A DNA stretch of 64,000 bases, taken from assembly GCF_900167345.1 (NCBI RefSeq), contig NZ_FUXB01000004.1:227674-291673 (forward strand), written 5' to 3'. A program made the translations under genes and the position numbers. The notes under the pieces are model-generated. The model was not told where the DNA came from, ran no database searches, and was given only the letters and a program-made list of their open reading frames with translations. This document shows, piece after piece, positions 48,772-57,166 of the stretch. The stretch is from Vibrio cincinnatiensis DSM 19608. Lineage in GTDB: Bacteria > Pseudomonadota > Gammaproteobacteria > Enterobacterales > Vibrionaceae. How positions within the stretch are numbered: the stretch's first letter is position 1; every line of letters starts with the position of its first letter.

Positions 48772-50199
48772 ATGGAGCACATTGTTAACAAAATCCTACT
48801 GAGTGCGACTTGCGAGGCCAGTGACGACACCATTGCCGTACTCAACCCGGCAACCGATGAAATACTGGCTTACATTCCTTCACTGGATACCCAAACCATC
48901 CACGAATTGATCACACGCTCAAAACAAGCGCAGCTTGCATGGCAAGAAAAAAGCGCCGCAGAGCGCGCCGTGATTCTTAATCGTTGGTACGACTTGATGT
49001 TGGATAACGTCGACGATCTCGCACGCATCATGACTCTAGAACAAGGTAAACCTCTGGCTGAAGCTAAAGGGGAAGTTATGTACGGCGCTGCATTCATTCA
49101 GTGGTTTGCAGAAGAGGGCAAGCGTACCTATGGCGATACCATTCCGTCACCGGCTGGCAATAAGCGTTTAATGACTGTGAAACAACCGATTGGGGTCGCG
49201 GCGGCAATTACACCATGGAACTTTCCGATTGCGATGATCACCCGCAAAGCCGCGCCAGCGCTAGCCGCCGGTTGCAGCTTCATCGTCAAACCTGCCAACC
49301 AAACACCATTGTCAGCTTATGCTACCGCCGAGTTGGCCTATCAAGCAGGCCTACCAAAAGATTTACTGATTGTGCTCAACAACCACTCATCTGTCGTGGT
49401 TGGCGATATTTTCTGTGCTCACAATGACATCAAAAAGCTCTCGTTCACCGGTTCGACCCAAGTCGGTCGTCAGTTGATTACTCAATGTGCTGGCACAATT
49501 AAACGGACGTCAATGGAACTGGGCGGCAACGCACCGTTTATCGTATTTGATGACGCCGACATCGACGCCGCGGTACAAGGTGCGATTGCCTCGAAGTTCC
49601 GCAACGCCGGTCAAACGTGCGTGTGCGCCAACCGCTTCTATGTGCAAGATGCCGTCTACGATGAGTTCGTAACCAAATTTGTCGTCGCCGTTGCCGATCT
49701 AAAAATGGGCAATGGTTTGGAACCGGGCGTCAACATTGGTCCACTGATTGATATTAAGGCCAAAAACAGCGTGCTGGGCTACATTGATACCGCCGTTGAA
49801 CAAGGTGCTAGCATTGCGCTAGGCGGTAAATCCGCTGGTGGACTATTTATAGAACCTACCGTGCTCACCAACGTCACGCAAGAGATGGACATTGTCCAAA
49901 CCGAACTGTTTGGACCAATCGCTCCGATTGTCCGTTTCACCCATGACGAAGAACTGGTGGCCTTCGCCAACGACACCATTTATGGCCTCGCCAGCTACTT
50001 CTACACCACCAATATTCACCGCGCATTCCACATCGCCGAAAAGCTGGAATACGGCATGGTTGGCATTAACGAAGGCCTGATTTCCAATGAAGTTGCGCCT
50101 TTTGGTGGCGTAAAACAGTCTGGCTTTGGCCGTGAAGGCGCCAAACAAGGTATCGACGAATACCTCAATATCAAATACCTCTGCTTTGGTGGCTTTTAA
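48772..50199 (+). CDS. gabD: NAD(P)+-dependent aldehyde dehydrogenase, succinate-semialdehyde dehydrogenase type
   Basis: A 475-residue aldehyde dehydrogenase closest in pattern to GabD. Landmarks: ITPWNFPIAMITRKAAPALAAGCSFIVKPA (cofactor site), FTGSTQVGRQL, MELGGNAPFIVFDDADID (general-base Glu), GQTCVCANRF (catalytic Cys) and ELFGPIAPIVRF. GabD oxidises succinate semialdehyde from GABA; related enzymes use glutarate semialdehyde, so the exact substrate is inferred. The ATG at 48772 was chosen because it gives family length and an AGAGA precedes it; the frame is open upstream through the CTGGTAC repeats. The aminotransferase follows at 32 bp. Confidence 0.85.
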   Translation: MEHIVNKILLSATCEASDDTIAVLNPATDEILAYIPSLDTQTIHELITRSKQAQLAWQEKSAAERAVILNRWYDLMLDNVDDLARIMTLEQGKPLAEAKGEVMYGAAFIQWFAEEGKRTYGDTIPSPAGNKRLMTVKQPIGVAAAITPWNFPIAMITRKAAPALAAGCSFIVKPANQTPLSAYATAELAYQAGLPKDLLIVLNNHSSVVVGDIFCAHNDIKKLSFTGSTQVGRQLITQCAGTIKRTSMELGGNAPFIVFDDADIDAAVQGAIASKFRNAGQTCVCANRFYVQDAVYDEFVTKFVVAVADLKMGNGLEPGVNIGPLIDIKAKNSVLGYIDTAVEQGASIALGGKSAGGLFIEPTVLTNVTQEMDIVQTELFGPIAPIVRFTHDEELVAFANDTIYGLASYFYTTNIHRAFHIAEKLEYGMVGINEGLISNEVAPFGGVKQSGFGREGAKQGIDEYLNIKYLCFGGF

Positions 50200-50231
50200 G
50201 CTGCCGAACGTCACCACTAGGACACGCAAAC

Positions 50232-51503
50232 ATGACAAATACGGAATGGCAAACTCGCAAGGAAAAAGTCATCGCAAAAGGCATGGCTAACCTCGCACCA
50301 ATTTACGCAGCAAAAGCAGAAAACGCGCTGATCACCGACATTGAAGGCAAACAGTACATCGATTTTGCCGCCGGTATTGCGGTTAACAACACCGGTCATT
50401 CGCACCCACGCATCGTCGCGGCGGTAAAAGAGCAGCTCGAGCAGTTCAGTCACACTTGTTCAATGGTGACACCTTACACCAGCTTTGTGGAACTGGCGGA
50501 GAGCGTGGTTGAGATAGCACCGGGAGATTTCGAGAAGAAAGCTGCCTTTGTCACCACGGGCGCGGAAGCGGTAGAAAATGCAATCAAATTTGCGCGTGCA
50601 TACACGGGGCGCAGCGGCATTATCGCCTTTAAAGGCGGTTTTCATGGCCGTACCAACTTGTGTATGGGCCTGACGGGCAAAATCGCACCGTACAAAATCG
50701 GCTTTGGTCCGTTCCCGAACGAAATCTATCACGTACCGTATCCCAATGCATACCACGGCATCAGCGAAGCGCAGAGCCTCAACGCGATTCAGGATCTGTT
50801 TGCCTGCGACATCGAACCCTCACGAGTTGCCGCGATCATTTTTGAACCGATTCAGGGCGAAGGCGGTTTCTACCAAGCGCCAAATGCTTGGGTCAGCGCG
50901 CTTCGTAAACTGTGTGACCAACACGGTATCGTGATGATCTGTGATGAGATCCAAACGGGTTTTGCTCGAACTGGCAAGCTGTTTGCTTGTGAATACTTTG
51001 ATGCCAAACCGGATCTGATCACCATGGCGAAAGGCATTGCTGGCGGCTTCCCACTGTCAGGCGTCGTCGGTAAAGCGGAGATCATGGATTCAGCGGCTCC
51101 GGGCGGTATTGGCGGCACATATGCCGGTTCCCCACTAGCCTGCCGCGCTGCGTTGGAAGTCATTAAGATCATCAAAGATGAAAACTTATGTGAGAAAGCG
51201 CAACACGTTGGTCTGCAATTTAAAGAAAGTTTGATCGAAATGCAGAAGGAAATCCCCAAAATCAGCGATATCCGCCAAGTTGGTGCAATGATTGCGATTG
51301 AACTTAATGATCCAACCACTGGTCAGCCACTTGCAGACCTGACCAAACAATTGGTGTTAAAGTGTCATCACCAAGGCGTGATTTTGCTCTCATGTGGAGT
51401 AAAGGCAAACGTGATTCGTTTCCTTCCCCCACTGACTATCGAGTCAGAGCTGATCACAAAAGGCCTAGATATTATAAAAATGGAACTGCTGTCGCTAATC
51501 TGA
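50232..51503 (+). CDS. gabT: Class III omega-aminotransferase, 4-aminobutyrate transaminase type
   Basis: A 423-residue PLP enzyme. FAAGIAVNNTGHSHPRIVAAV at the N-terminus, TTGAEAVENAIKFARAYTGRSGIIAFKGGFHGRT, FEPIQGEGGFYQAP, CDEIQTGFARTGKLFA and the Schiff-base lysine in MAKGIAGGFPLSG agree with GabT. It moves the amino group of GABA or a similar omega-amino acid to 2-oxoglutarate, giving the semialdehyde for the preceding dehydrogenase. 5-Aminovalerate and beta-alanine are alternatives. A hairpin follows at 51521-51548. Confidence 0.88.
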   Translation: MTNTEWQTRKEKVIAKGMANLAPIYAAKAENALITDIEGKQYIDFAAGIAVNNTGHSHPRIVAAVKEQLEQFSHTCSMVTPYTSFVELAESVVEIAPGDFEKKAAFVTTGAEAVENAIKFARAYTGRSGIIAFKGGFHGRTNLCMGLTGKIAPYKIGFGPFPNEIYHVPYPNAYHGISEAQSLNAIQDLFACDIEPSRVAAIIFEPIQGEGGFYQAPNAWVSALRKLCDQHGIVMICDEIQTGFARTGKLFACEYFDAKPDLITMAKGIAGGFPLSGVVGKAEIMDSAAPGGIGGTYAGSPLACRAALEVIKIIKDENLCEKAQHVGLQFKESLIEMQKEIPKISDIRQVGAMIAIELNDPTTGQPLADLTKQLVLKCHHQGVILLSCGVKANVIRFLPPLTIESELITKGLDIIKMELLSLI

Positions 51504-51520
51504 CCGTCAACGATTCCTTG

Positions 51521-51556
51521 AACAGATGTGCAGTGATGTGCATCTGTTTTCTCTTC
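51521..51556 (+). terminator. Probable terminator after gabT
   Basis: 8-bp stem AACAGATG (51521-51528) with CATCTGTT (51541-51548), 12-nt loop, then TTCTCTTCCTCTTC. Moderate strength. It lies before the regulator gene, so read-through is possible. Confidence 0.55.
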
Positions 51557-51605
51557 CTCTTCGTTGATACTCATCAAACGCGACTGCTTGATGTGCAGGA
51601 AAGCT

Positions 51606-53390
51606 ATGCTGTATCAATTTATTCATATCGACCCCCAAGATTCGCGCACGCTACAAGATCAAATCAAAAGCGATATAGCGAAAGCCATCTTTGCCGGATT
51701 TGTTCCCAAACAAACCAGCATTATGTCATCCCGTCGTCTGGCAGAAAAACTCAAAGTGTCACGCAATACCATTTTGCGGGTCTATGAACAGCTCGCCGAA
51801 GAAGGTGTATTGGTGCCGATTGAACGTAAAGGCTATTACGTCAATCCACAGTTGGAACTGGGCTCGCCAGCGGCCAACCAAGACCGGTCTTTCCTCGCCA
51901 GTAGCAGTGGTTTGGATTGGTTTAACTACCTCAATGCCGAACACTCCTGTACGGATATAGTGGTCAAAGATCTCAATGATTACCCATATTTGTTCGTCAA
52001 TGGCATCGTCGATGAAGACCTGTTTCCTGTATCGGAATGGCGCAAATGCAGCATTCAATCGCTGAACAAAAGCAACCACCGCAGTTGGACTTCCGATGAT
52101 CACGATTACGAGGATCTGATCGAGCAAATCCGTACTCGTGTACTCCCCAAACGCGGTATTTTTGTCTCCAAAGACAACATCGCCATTACGCTAGGTTGCC
52201 AAAACAGCCTCTATTATTTAAGCAAACTGCTGATCACCAAACAGAGCACGGTCGCTATAGAAAACCCCGGTTATCCGGAAGCATTACATCAATTTCAGGC
52301 TCGGCGAGCCAACGTATTGCCGATCGAAGTCGACCAACAAGGTTTAGTCATCGATGAACGTCTTGCTGATTGCCATGTGGTATACACCACACCGAGCAAT
52401 CAGTTTCCCACCACGGTACGCATGTCGCCGGAGCGGCGACATGCTTTGATTACCCAAGCCGAACAGCACGATTTTCTGATCATCGAAGATGATTTTGAGC
52501 ACGACGTCAGCTTTATCGAGAATAGTTGCCCACCGCTACGCTGCGAATACCACAGCGAGCGCATCATTTATATCTCCAGTTTTACCTCCAGCATCGCTCC
52601 GGGGCTACGCATCGGTTTCATCGTTGCCGCCGAGCCGCTGATCGCGCAGATCAAATCGCTCCAAGTACGCACTCATAGCCTGCCGCCGAAAAGTAACTGC
52701 CAAACACTCGCTCTGTTTCTCAGCCTAGGCTATTACGATGTACTGGCGCAAAAGCTGCTCAAGCGCTACCGCGACAAGTGGCTAACAATGGAAAAAGCGA
52801 TGAACTACTATTTTCCGCAATCTGGAGTGGTAGCTTCATTGGCGGGAACGGCATTTTGGATCGAATACAAACAGGGATTTGATGCTGAACGCTTTGAACG
52901 ACTAGCGGAAGAACAAGGTATTTTGATCAACAACGGCGCCAAGTACTATTGTTGTGACCATAAGAACAATAGTTTTCGGCTCAGCTTTCAGTCGATCCGA
53001 ACCGAGAATATTCGAGAAGGCATCAAACAGCTGGCTCGCATCGCCAAACAGATCTTACCCAATGAACGGTTGGAAGAGTGCGAATCTCCACCACTCAATG
53101 GCCAGCAAATTCGCGCATTATTGACCAACCAGACACTGCTAACCAAAGACTGCTTTAACATCCCCTACCGCATTACGTTGCAAGCCGATGGCAAACTAAT
53201 CGGCATTTCTGAGCGCCCTAACGACGTGGATGAAGGCTACTGGTGGGTCAAGAACGACAAGTTTGTCTATCAGTGGCGCAAATGGCAATTTTCTGATGTC
53301 CGTTACATCACGATCGTTTACGAGCACGGTGAGATCAAACGGTTTGATGAGGAAGGTTACTTTATTGGCGAAGCGAAGTTCAACCGATGA
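51606..53390 (+). CDS. MocR-like transcriptional regulator without the PLP lysine and with a C-terminal extra domain
   Basis: A 594-residue protein. An N-terminal GntR-type winged helix spans residues 1-80 (SSRRLAEKLKVSRNTILRVYEQL). An aminotransferase-like domain follows (about 115-485) with NPGYPEALHQF, TPSNQFPTT, IIEDDFEHD and the conserved arginine R458 (FRLSF). Where MocR proteins have FSK, the Schiff-base lysine, this one reads SSFTSSIAPG (residues 325-334), so PLP could not be held covalently. Residues about 497-594 form an extra, probably beta-rich domain (DEGYWWVKNDKFVYQWRKW) not found in GabR or PdxR. The ATG at 51606 follows AGGA. It likely controls the divergent dctPQM and gabDT transcripts. 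Confidence 0.88.
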   Translation: MLYQFIHIDPQDSRTLQDQIKSDIAKAIFAGFVPKQTSIMSSRRLAEKLKVSRNTILRVYEQLAEEGVLVPIERKGYYVNPQLELGSPAANQDRSFLASSSGLDWFNYLNAEHSCTDIVVKDLNDYPYLFVNGIVDEDLFPVSEWRKCSIQSLNKSNHRSWTSDDHDYEDLIEQIRTRVLPKRGIFVSKDNIAITLGCQNSLYYLSKLLITKQSTVAIENPGYPEALHQFQARRANVLPIEVDQQGLVIDERLADCHVVYTTPSNQFPTTVRMSPERRHALITQAEQHDFLIIEDDFEHDVSFIENSCPPLRCEYHSERIIYISSFTSSIAPGLRIGFIVAAEPLIAQIKSLQVRTHSLPPKSNCQTLALFLSLGYYDVLAQKLLKRYRDKWLTMEKAMNYYFPQSGVVASLAGTAFWIEYKQGFDAERFERLAEEQGILINNGAKYYCCDHKNNSFRLSFQSIRTENIREGIKQLARIAKQILPNERLEECESPPLNGQQIRALLTNQTLLTKDCFNIPYRITLQADGKLIGISERPNDVDEGYWWVKNDKFVYQWRKWQFSDVRYITIVYEHGEIKRFDEEGYFIGEAKFNR

Positions 53391-53425
53391 TCATCACGTA
53401 TTTCCAGATCGCAGGCATAAAAAAA

Positions 53426-53447
53426 CGCCACCTAACGGTAGGTGGCG
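53426..53447 (-). terminator. Strong minus-strand intrinsic terminator
   Basis: 9-bp GC-rich stem CGCCACCTA (53426-53434) with TAGGTGGCG, loop ACGG. On the minus strand it is followed by TTTTTTT; the plus strand has no T run. It therefore ends a leftward transcript from the small ORF region, not the convergent regulator gene. Confidence 0.85.
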
Positions 53448-53528
53448 GTGAATTATACTAATCAAATGTGATTAAAAATAAATTCCAATATAGGGGTGAA
53501 CAAAACCGTTCAAGATCCAAACTTAAGT

Positions 53529-53618
53529 TTAGTAACCAAAGCTTGATGGGTATGTAAAGTTGCCAGTAAATACAGCGTTATTTTTCCAGAACATTACAGA
53601 CGATAAACCTTTATTCAT
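53529..53618 (-). CDS. Candidate small protein (29 residues), unknown function
   Basis: Short minus-strand frame MNKGLSSVMFWKNNAVFTGN followed by FTYPSSFGY and TAA. GGTGA lies a few bases before the ATG; an alternative ATG is four codons upstream (53630). It ends about 80 nt before a strong minus-strand terminator, so a short transcript is plausible. The sequence is aromatic and moderately hydrophobic, without a clear membrane helix. It could instead be part of an sRNA or a relic. A 70-codon plus-strand frame overlaps it antisense and shows no better support. Confidence 0.35.
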   Translation of the reverse strand: MNKGLSSVMFWKNNAVFTGNFTYPSSFGY

Positions 53619-53763
53619 AACTATCACCATTAAAATCAAACACTATTCATTGATTTCTCGGTTCCTTGGAGGCGATAAATCGGACTCATCCTTTGAGCAT
53701 TTTCTCTTCACTGATGAAGCTGGTTATAAATATACCACTAAGAAATTTTATTACAACAAGTTT

Positions 53764-53779
53764 CGTGATTGAAGTCACA
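53764..53779 (+). promoter_or_regulatory. CRP-like site upstream of pepD
   Basis: CGTGA-TTGAAG-TCACA: the second half-site matches TGTGA-N6-TCACA fully and the first has one mismatch. It is about 310 bp from pepD and might serve pepD or the minus-strand small transcript. An AT-rich stretch follows. Confidence 0.4.
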
Positions 53780-53863
53780 TAAAAATATAAAAATGATCTA
53801 CATCTCATTTATTTGGTAATTAAATTACAAAATGGTCAGTATGTTTAAAAGGACTATCTCCAC

Positions 53864-53930
53864 TTCACCTATCCTTGCAGCAGACTGAAACGGGTGTTGT
53901 CTTTTAGGTGAGCGGCTTTTTTGTAATCGC
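53864..53930 (+). ncRNA. Candidate structured element or attenuator upstream of pepD
   Basis: TCACCTA (from about 53864) pairs with TAGGTGA (from about 53906), followed by GCGGCTTTTTTG, which looks like a Rho-independent terminator on the plus strand. It could end a small RNA or attenuate the pepD leader. Further on, 53967-53984 is an 18-bp inverted repeat (CCACTA, TAGTGG). No known riboswitch consensus was recognised. Confidence 0.3.
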
Positions 53931-54091
53931 AAACAAAAACAGAATTGATCCATAAAGGCGCTACTCCCACTAGGGACATAGTGGTATGCTGTTTCTCATC
54001 ACTATGTTATCACCCGAATTCAGTCTATTAATCTAATAATAGAATAAGAAACCTAATGTTCACCGGGAAAATCACATAAAAGGAGTCTCCT

Positions 54092-55564
54092 GTGTCTGAG
54101 TTCCATTCTGAAATCAGCAAATTATCACCAAGCCCCGTATGGCAGTTTTTCGATAAAATATGCTCTATTCCTCACCCATCTAAACATGAAGAGGCCTTAG
54201 CTCAATTCATTGTTGATTGGGCAACAAACCAAGGACTAAACGTTCGTCGAGATCCGACGGGCAATGTGTTTATCACAAAACCAGCCACCTTAGGTATGGA
54301 GCATAAAAAAGGAGTCGTACTCCAAGCTCACATCGATATGGTGCCTCAAAAAAATGAAGATACCGTTCATGATTTCACCCAAGATCCTATTCAACCTTAT
54401 ATTGATGGGGAATGGGTAACCGCCAAAGGAACCACATTAGGGGCGGATAACGGTATCGGTATGGCGACTTGTTTGGCCGTTCTTGCCTCAAATGATATCA
54501 AGCATGGCCCTCTTGAAGTGCTATTAACTATCGATGAAGAAGCCGGCATGACAGGGGCATTTGGCCTACAAGCGGGCTGGTTGGAAGGGGATATTCTACT
54601 GAATACAGATTCAGAACAAGAAGGTGAAGTTTATATGGGTTGCGCTGGCGGTGTCGATGCAGCCCTTAGTTTTGATATTCAACGAGAAGATCAACCCGCA
54701 GGTTTTGTGACCCGTCAACTGACCCTTAAAGGGCTAAAAGGTGGTCACTCAGGCTGCGATATTCACACTGGCCGAGGTAATGCCAATAAACTGTTGATCC
54801 GCTTCCTTTCTGAACATGCACAAGCATTGGATCTTCGTTTGATTGAATTTCGAGGCGGCAGTTTGCGCAATGCGATCCCTCGTGAAGCATTTGTAACGGT
54901 GGCACTGCCTGCTGAGAAGGTGAGCCAATTGGATAAACAGTTCACCACCTATAGTGAACTCTTAAAGACCGAATTAGGTAAAGTTGAAACAGATATCATC
55001 ATATTCAACAAAGCCGTTGATACCACTTATCCAATCTTTACTCTGCACAGTCAGCAACGTTTCATTGCCGCACTCAATGCCTGCCCTAATGGGGTGATTC
55101 GTATGAGTGACGAGATTGACGGTGTGGTAGAAACCTCATTGAATGTGGGAGTCATCACCACAGAAGAGAGCCAAGTGAAAGTACTCTGCCTGATTCGTTC
55201 ACTGATTGATTCCGGTCGCAGCCAAGTACAAAGCATGTTGTCTTCAATCGCAGAACTCGCAGCAGCACACATTACTTTCTCTGGAGGCTATCCAGGGTGG
55301 AAGCCCGACGCCGACTCAGAAATCATGCACATTTTCCGAGATATATACCAAGATCTCTACGGACATAAACCCAACATCATGGTCATTCATGCAGGGCTCG
55401 AGTGTGGATTGTTCAAAAAACCCTATCCAGAAATGGATATGCTCTCTTTTGGGCCAACCATTAAATTCCCTCACTCACCGGATGAAAAAGTGAAAATTGA
55501 TACCGTTGCCTTATTCTGGGAACAAATGATCGCTTTACTGGAAAATATCCCTGCCAAAGCTTAA
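54092..55564 (+). CDS. pepD: Aminoacyl-histidine dipeptidase (peptidase D)
   Basis: A 490-residue M20-family zinc dipeptidase that cleaves X-His dipeptides such as carnosine. Metal-binding segments are VLQAHIDMVPQ (about residue 75-85), TLGADNGIGMATCLAVL, LTIDEEAGMTGAFGL and the C-terminal HAGLECGLF. A lid domain lies between. The GTG start is supported by AGGAG 6 nt upstream. A terminator follows at 55583-55618, so pepD is a separate unit from the RimK trio behind it. Elsewhere pepD is near gpt; here the island separates them. Confidence 0.95.
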   Translation: MSEFHSEISKLSPSPVWQFFDKICSIPHPSKHEEALAQFIVDWATNQGLNVRRDPTGNVFITKPATLGMEHKKGVVLQAHIDMVPQKNEDTVHDFTQDPIQPYIDGEWVTAKGTTLGADNGIGMATCLAVLASNDIKHGPLEVLLTIDEEAGMTGAFGLQAGWLEGDILLNTDSEQEGEVYMGCAGGVDAALSFDIQREDQPAGFVTRQLTLKGLKGGHSGCDIHTGRGNANKLLIRFLSEHAQALDLRLIEFRGGSLRNAIPREAFVTVALPAEKVSQLDKQFTTYSELLKTELGKVETDIIIFNKAVDTTYPIFTLHSQQRFIAALNACPNGVIRMSDEIDGVVETSLNVGVITTEESQVKVLCLIRSLIDSGRSQVQSMLSSIAELAAAHITFSGGYPGWKPDADSEIMHIFRDIYQDLYGHKPNIMVIHAGLECGLFKKPYPEMDMLSFGPTIKFPHSPDEKVKIDTVALFWEQMIALLENIPAKA

Positions 55565-55582
55565 AGATAAAAGCTAGACTAG

Positions 55583-55622
55583 ATAGGCTTGAAAGAAAAC
55601 TCAAGCCTATTACTGTTTTTTA
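55583..55622 (+). terminator. Intrinsic terminator after pepD
   Basis: 10-bp stem ATAGGCTTGA (55583-55592) with TCAAGCCTAT (55601-55610), 8-nt loop, then TACTGTTTTTT. Confidence 0.8.
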
Positions 55623-55820
55623 TCGATACGAAAAATTTTATTCATTAGCGATACCCTCGGTCTGCTGCTAGAGTTCGCGTCCTTGAATTTCCCCTGAGTT
55701 ATTCACCCGACTCGATTCAAGCGATGACTGAATAAAGAATATATCGGAGAAGGCGATGACTTCTTGATATAAACCAATTCCAACATCGTATCTACTATGC
55801 TCAACAAAAATGAAATTACC

Positions 55821-56261
55821 ATGAATGAAAAAATCATTGTCGGATGGCGTGAAATATTAAGCCTTCCAGGGTTAGGTATTGAGAAAATAAAAGCCAAAAT
55901 CGATACCGGAGCTCGAACTTCCTGTCTCCATGCTTTTAAGATGGAGACGTTCCATAAAGAAGAGGCTCTCTGGGTTCGTTTTTGGATTCATCCGCTGCAA
56001 AATAATTCCGATAAAATTGCAGTATGTGAAGCAAAAGTGATCGATGAGCGTATTGTACGAGATTCAGGGGGACATGAAGAATCACGCTATGTGATTGAAT
56101 CAGAGATTTCTCTTGGTGGGCAAACTTGGCCTATTGAGATCACGCTGACCAATCGTGAGAACATGGTATTTCGAATGCTGTTAGGCCGAACGGCGATGCA
56201 TCATCGAATTATGGTTGATCCTACTCAATCTTTTTTAATCCCTTTCGAGGAGTCGAAATAA
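55821..56261 (+). CDS. Retropepsin-like / putative ATP-dependent zinc protease family protein (RimB-like)
   Basis: A 146-residue protein with the aspartic-protease-type motif [12 protein letters not shown] at about residues 28-39, a pattern shared with DUF785/RimB proteins. [23 protein letters not shown] is the family N-terminus. It lacks a signal peptide. In Pseudomonas a rimA-rimB-rimK cluster has been described in which RimB affects the glutamate ligase RimK; here the next gene is rimK, overlapping by one base (TAATG). I prefer the ATG at 55821; an in-frame ATG at 55797 is possible and neither has a strong Shine-Dalgarno. The protease activity is inferred from family. Confidence 0.82.
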   Translation: MNEKIIVGWREILSLPGLGIEKIKAKIDTGARTSCLHAFKMETFHKEEALWVRFWIHPLQNNSDKIAVCEAKVIDERIVRDSGGHEESRYVIESEISLGGQTWPIEITLTNRENMVFRMLLGRTAMHHRIMVDPTQSFLIPFEESK

Positions 56262-57166
56262 TGAAAATTGGTATTCTGTCGCGTAATGCTTCACTGTATT
56301 CCACTAAACGTTTGATTGAAGCATGTAAACAACGCGGGCATGAAGTCAAAGTCATTGATGCTTTACGCTGTTATATGAATATCAATTCAGAACAACCGGA
56401 GATCCATTTCAAAGGAGAAGAACTGGCCGGCTTTGATGCGGTAATCCCTCGTATTGGAGCTTCCGTCACCTTCTACGGGACAGCGGTTCTACGTCAATTT
56501 GAAATGATGGGAGTCTATCCAGCCAATGAATCGGTGGCTATTAGCCGTTCTCGAGATAAATTACGTTCAATGCAATTGTTATCTCGTAAGGGGATTGGAA
56601 TGCCGATCACGGGGTTTGCGAGCAAACCCGATGACGTAAAAGACCTACTCGATATGGTAGGCGGCGCCCCCGTTGTGATCAAATTACTTGAAGGCACGCA
56701 AGGCATCGGTGTAGTGTTAGCAGAGACCCGTAAAGCAGCAGAAAGTGTCATTGAAGCCTTTATGGGGCTAAAAGCCAATATTATGGTTCAGGAATATATC
56801 AAAGAAGCGGGCGGTGCTGATATTCGTTGTTTTGTGATTGGAGATAAAGTGATCGCAGCGATGAAACGCCAAGGTGCAGAAGGCGAGTTTCGATCAAATT
56901 TACACCGTGGTGGAACAGCATCTCTGGTAAAAATCACCCCTCAGGAACGCAAAACGGCGATTGAGGCAGCGAAAATAATGGGACTCAATGTTGCTGGTGT
57001 CGATTTACTTCGATCTGAACGTGGCCCTCTGGTGATGGAAGTCAATTCCTCTCCCGGCCTTGAAGGTATTGAAGCAGCAACAGGCAAAGACATCGCAGGA
57101 ATGATTGTCGAATTTATTGAAAAAAATGCAGCCAGTAAAAGGACAAAAACACGTGGCAAAGGCTAA
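56261..57166 (+). CDS. rimK: RimK-type alpha-L-glutamate ligase (ATP-grasp)
   Basis: A 301-residue ATP-grasp ligase. E. coli RimK adds glutamates to the C-terminus of ribosomal protein S6 and can make poly-alpha-glutamate. The chain has [18 protein letters not shown], the pre-ATP-grasp domain with [34 protein letters not shown] (nucleotide loop), [22 protein letters not shown] and [18 protein letters not shown] (metal ligands). All look intact. It overlaps the protease gene by one base and the following hydrolase gene by about 14, so the three are one translational unit. The target here is not shown; rpsF is outside the window. Confidence 0.93.
   Translation: MKIGILSRNASLYSTKRLIEACKQRGHEVKVIDALRCYMNINSEQPEIHFKGEELAGFDAVIPRIGASVTFYGTAVLRQFEMMGVYPANESVAISRSRDKLRSMQLLSRKGIGMPITGFASKPDDVKDLLDMVGGAPVVIKLLEGTQGIGVVLAETRKAAESVIEAFMGLKANIMVQEYIKEAGGADIRCFVIGDKVIAAMKRQGAEGEFRSNLHRGGTASLVKITPQERKTAIEAAKIMGLNVAGVDLLRSERGPLVMEVNSSPGLEGIEAATGKDIAGMIVEFIEKNAASKRTKTRGKG

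Noticed and set aside
50870..51319. 149-codon minus-strand frame inside gabT
   Set aside because: Antisense shadow of the intact aminotransferase.
48772..53390. Taurine catabolism island
   Set aside because: TRAP plus omega-transaminase would fit, but no sulfoacetaldehyde acetyltransferase (xsc) or phosphotransacetylase is present, and the dehydrogenase looks GabD-like.
51606..53390. PdxR, activator of vitamin B6 synthesis
   Set aside because: No pdxS/pdxT nearby and the PLP lysine is missing.
53560..53772. 70-codon plus-strand frame beside the island
   Set aside because: Antisense to the minus-strand small ORF and terminator, no ribosome site; could not be preferred, though conservation was not testable.
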